The position numbers were made by a program, and so were the translations under genes. The notes beneath the pieces are model-generated. The model had not been told where the DNA came from. It worked only from the letters and a program-made list of their open reading frames with translations, and ran no database searches. 64,000 nucleotides of DNA from Tepidanaerobacter sp. GT38 (GTDB taxonomy: Bacteria; Bacillota; Thermosediminibacteria; Thermosediminibacterales; Tepidanaerobacteraceae): positions 41,918 through 105,917 of the forward strand of contig NZ_JAFFJA010000001.1 of assembly GCF_021991635.1 (NCBI RefSeq), read 5' to 3'. The stretch's first letter is position 1, and every line of letters begins with the position of its first letter. This document shows positions 62,539 through 64,000 of the stretch, in pieces.

Positions 62539-63033
62539 TTAGTACTTAATAAATTTTTCGCCGGGAACGCCACAAATGCTGCATTTTTCCGGCCGGGCTT
62601 TTTCAATGTTTCCGCATACGGGACAGAGATAATAGAATACTTCTTCCGTCTCATCAAGGTTTTCTAGCGCTTCTTTATAGAGCTTGGCGTGAACTTCTTC
62701 TGCTTTCATGGCAAAAGTAAAGGCTCTGACGGCAGCTTTGTTGCCTGCAGCTTCGGCCTCTTTTACAAAAGCAGGATACATCTCCTTATATTCATAGGTC
62801 TCACCTTCAATGCCGTCTTTGAGGTTATCCGAAGTAGAACCGATTTTAGCTGCAACCTCAAGCAGCTTCATGGCATGTAAAGTTTCTGCATCGGCCGCAG
62901 CCCGAAACAGTTTGGCCGCATTGAGCTTTCCTTCTTTTTCGGCCTTTTGGGCATATGCCAAATACTTTCTGTTGGCCTGTGATTCTCCGGCAAAAGCCTC
63001 CATCAGATTATGTAGTGTTTTGTTTTCATCCAT
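62539..63033 (-). CDS. Rubrerythrin
   Basis: A 164-residue peroxide-reducing enzyme of anaerobes. The di-iron four-helix bundle has its Glu/His ligands in MEAFAGESQANRKYL, AETLHAMKLLE, EGETYEYKEM and KAEEVHAKLYKEAL. A C-terminal rubredoxin-like domain carries Cys in LCPVCGNIE and KCSICGVPG. It is monocistronic, with GGGAGG ahead of ATG 63033. Confidence 0.94.
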   Translation of the reverse strand: MDENKTLHNLMEAFAGESQANRKYLAYAQKAEKEGKLNAAKLFRAAADAETLHAMKLLEVAAKIGSTSDNLKDGIEGETYEYKEMYPAFVKEAEAAGNKAAVRAFTFAMKAEEVHAKLYKEALENLDETEEVFYYLCPVCGNIEKARPEKCSICGVPGEKFIKY

Positions 63034-63182
63034 TAGTTTTTCCTCCCTGTTTCATCAAAAGATTTATGAGTTTTTTGATTTAGGCTTACTATCCATAAAA
63101 GTTTCTGCTTTACGCTATGCATGTTCTCCCGCAAGGAATAGTTGCCATATTCTAGTATAACATTTTTAACAAAACTTTATAG

Positions 63183-63707
63183 CTATTTTTTATATAAAAA
63201 GGATGATGCTGCCAATACTATGCCACATATACCTGCTTCTAAAGTACTGATAATGAGAAGTATAAAATTTATAATGTAAACTATTATGAAGATGAAAAAA
63301 TAATCTCCTCTTGAATAATGATTTTTAATATCTATATAAAAAATATATCCATATAGTGGCGATAGAGCTGTAGCAACTATATTTATAAGTGTAGGGACCA
63401 GCAGAAGTTTGTGGCTTATAAAAATTCTTTCATCAAAAATTAAAATCATCGCAATTGGGATGATAGGAGTTAGAGCAAATCCTAGGATATTGCATAAAAT
63501 ATTTATGGTGCGTAGGTTTAAGCTTCCATTGTCAGCAAATACAGTTCCTGCTTCAGAGAGAATAATAATTATTGTGAAGATGATAGCAATCAAAAATGGC
63601 TTTTTTCGATTGAGTTTTAAAGAAGTGCTGGAATGCAGCAAACCCATCAAGTAAAAAAGTGCAGTTATGTCTATGGTATATGTTGCAAGATACATTATTC
63701 TATACAT
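63183..63707 (-). CDS. Orphan membrane sensor domain (truncated diguanylate-cyclase-type N-terminus)
   Basis: A 174-residue protein with about six spans. It resembles the N-terminal membrane domain found on clostridial GGDEF proteins (INILCNILGFALTPIIPIAM, SPLYGYIFYIDIKNHYSRGDYFF), but stops right after the last span, so no output domain is present. It lies 140 bp from an IS30-type end. A truncated gene is more likely than a complete one. Confidence 0.5.
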   Translation of the reverse strand: MYRIMYLATYTIDITALFYLMGLLHSSTSLKLNRKKPFLIAIIFTIIIILSEAGTVFADNGSLNLRTINILCNILGFALTPIIPIAMILIFDERIFISHKLLLVPTLINIVATALSPLYGYIFYIDIKNHYSRGDYFFIFIIVYIINFILLIISTLEAGICGIVLAASSFLYKK

Positions 63708-63842
63708 CCCCTCGGGAACAATTTAATCCTTGCGAGTAAATTATTTTTACCAGTGAAATAAATTGTAGTAATAAGTAAGTATAACATTTTATCTCCACAT
63801 CAGTCTATAAAAGTATAATAAAAAAGTAATTGTTATTAAACA

Positions 63843-63873
63843 TCTTAAATTGCAATATTAAATGCGACACATT
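63843..63873. repeat. Probable terminal inverted repeat of IS30-type element
   Basis: CTTAAATTGCAATATTAAATGCGACACA-like sequence lies about 30 bases past the transposase stop. Its character (TTGCA and ATTAAATGCGAC) recalls IS30-family ends. The exact limit cannot be fixed without the other end, which is outside the window. Confidence 0.45.
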
Positions 63874-63902
63874 TTTTGGAAACCCGAATGATGTTGGGTT
63901 TC

Positions 63903-64000
63903 TCAATCATGAATTTTGAATTTAGAAGTTAGCCGCTTTATTTCCCGGAAAAAGAGTTCTGCTGGTTGCTGGTAGCCCAGGATTTTTCTGGGCAGGGTAT
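63903..64000 (-). mobile_element. IS30-family transposase, C-terminal end (partial)
   Basis: The minus-strand frame from the window edge reads TLPRKILGYQQPAELFFREI, then a basic tail to TGA at 63903-63905. RPRK-LGY-TP-ELF is the classical C-terminus of IS30-family transposases. Only 31 residues are inside the window. A hairpin (GAAACCC/GGGTTTC, 63879-63902) follows the stop. Confidence 0.82.

Noticed and set aside
1..64000. tRNA, rRNA, CRISPR array, prophage or replication origin
   Set aside because: Looked for by eye on both strands; no cloverleaf-like cluster, regularly spaced repeats, phage structural genes or DnaA-box clusters were recognised. A tRNAscan or CRISPR search was not possible.

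Overview
The window reads as a low-GC, spore-forming, strictly anaerobic member of the Clostridia. Supporting genes are a gerA-type germination operon behind a sigma-G-like promoter, MurT/GatD, FeoAB with an MntR-like regulator, a one-cluster ferredoxin, rubrerythrin, a Na+-pumping decarboxylase beta subunit and a cobalamin riboswitch. Strong GGAGG-type ribosome binding sites and frequent TTG/GTG starts agree. A thermophilic or syntrophic clostridium such as Tepidanaerobacter is a guess from general gene content. No rRNA, tRNA or CRISPR array was seen.

Layout. 1-3.7 kb (minus): polyamine transporter potABCD, with potD cut by the window edge. 3.8-20.3 kb (minus): a large sugar-acid catabolic block holding a cupin, a FucI-like isomerase, a fumarate-reductase-like flavoprotein, an SDR, a zinc alcohol dehydrogenase, an Old-Yellow-Enzyme-type Fe-S reductase, an IlvD/EDD dehydratase, a LivFGMHK-type ABC importer, a LacI regulator with three operator-like sites, KDG kinase and KDPG aldolase. 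The last steps (dehydratase, kinase, aldolase) make a semi-phosphorylative Entner-Doudoroff route; the upstream substrate is unknown. 20.4-24.8 kb: ferredoxin, FeoB, FeoA, divergent DtxR/MntR regulator, lipoate ligase. 24.9-29.0 kb (plus): germination receptor genes A, B, C and a small membrane protein. 29.1-35.3 kb (minus): an ABC importer with a DUF3798-like binding lipoprotein, plus an M24 peptidase. 35.4-36.9 kb (plus): NiaR and a NiaX-like ECF transporter, separated by a 245-bp long imperfect palindrome. 36.9-41.4 kb (minus): C_GCAxxG protein, GatD-MurT, ACT-domain protein, phenylacetate-CoA ligase. 41.6-41.8 kb (plus): a complete cobalamin riboswitch and terminator with no gene behind it. 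42-50 kb: DegV, HD hydrolase, HAD phosphatases, OadB with a tiny partner protein, DMT permease, dipeptidase, RlmA-like methyltransferase. 50-55 kb: anti-sigma/sigma pair, GIY-YIG-like protein, a LysM-Cu/Zn superoxide dismutase fusion, YbaK, GrpB. 55-58.6 kb: MacB/FtsX-type ABC exporter with a TetR repressor and twin operators. 58.7-64 kb: a decaying zone with a broken PEP-synthase-like gene, a TetR gene, a broken nitroreductase, a membrane protein, rubrerythrin, an orphan sensor domain, and the end of an IS30-family element at the window edge.

Recurrent themes. Both binding-protein-first ABC operons carry a strong hairpin directly after the binding-protein gene. Two degenerate dispersed elements occur twice each (29.0/44.5 kb and 23.7/52.9 kb). 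Start codons were chosen by ribosome binding site, so several differ from the longest open frame.
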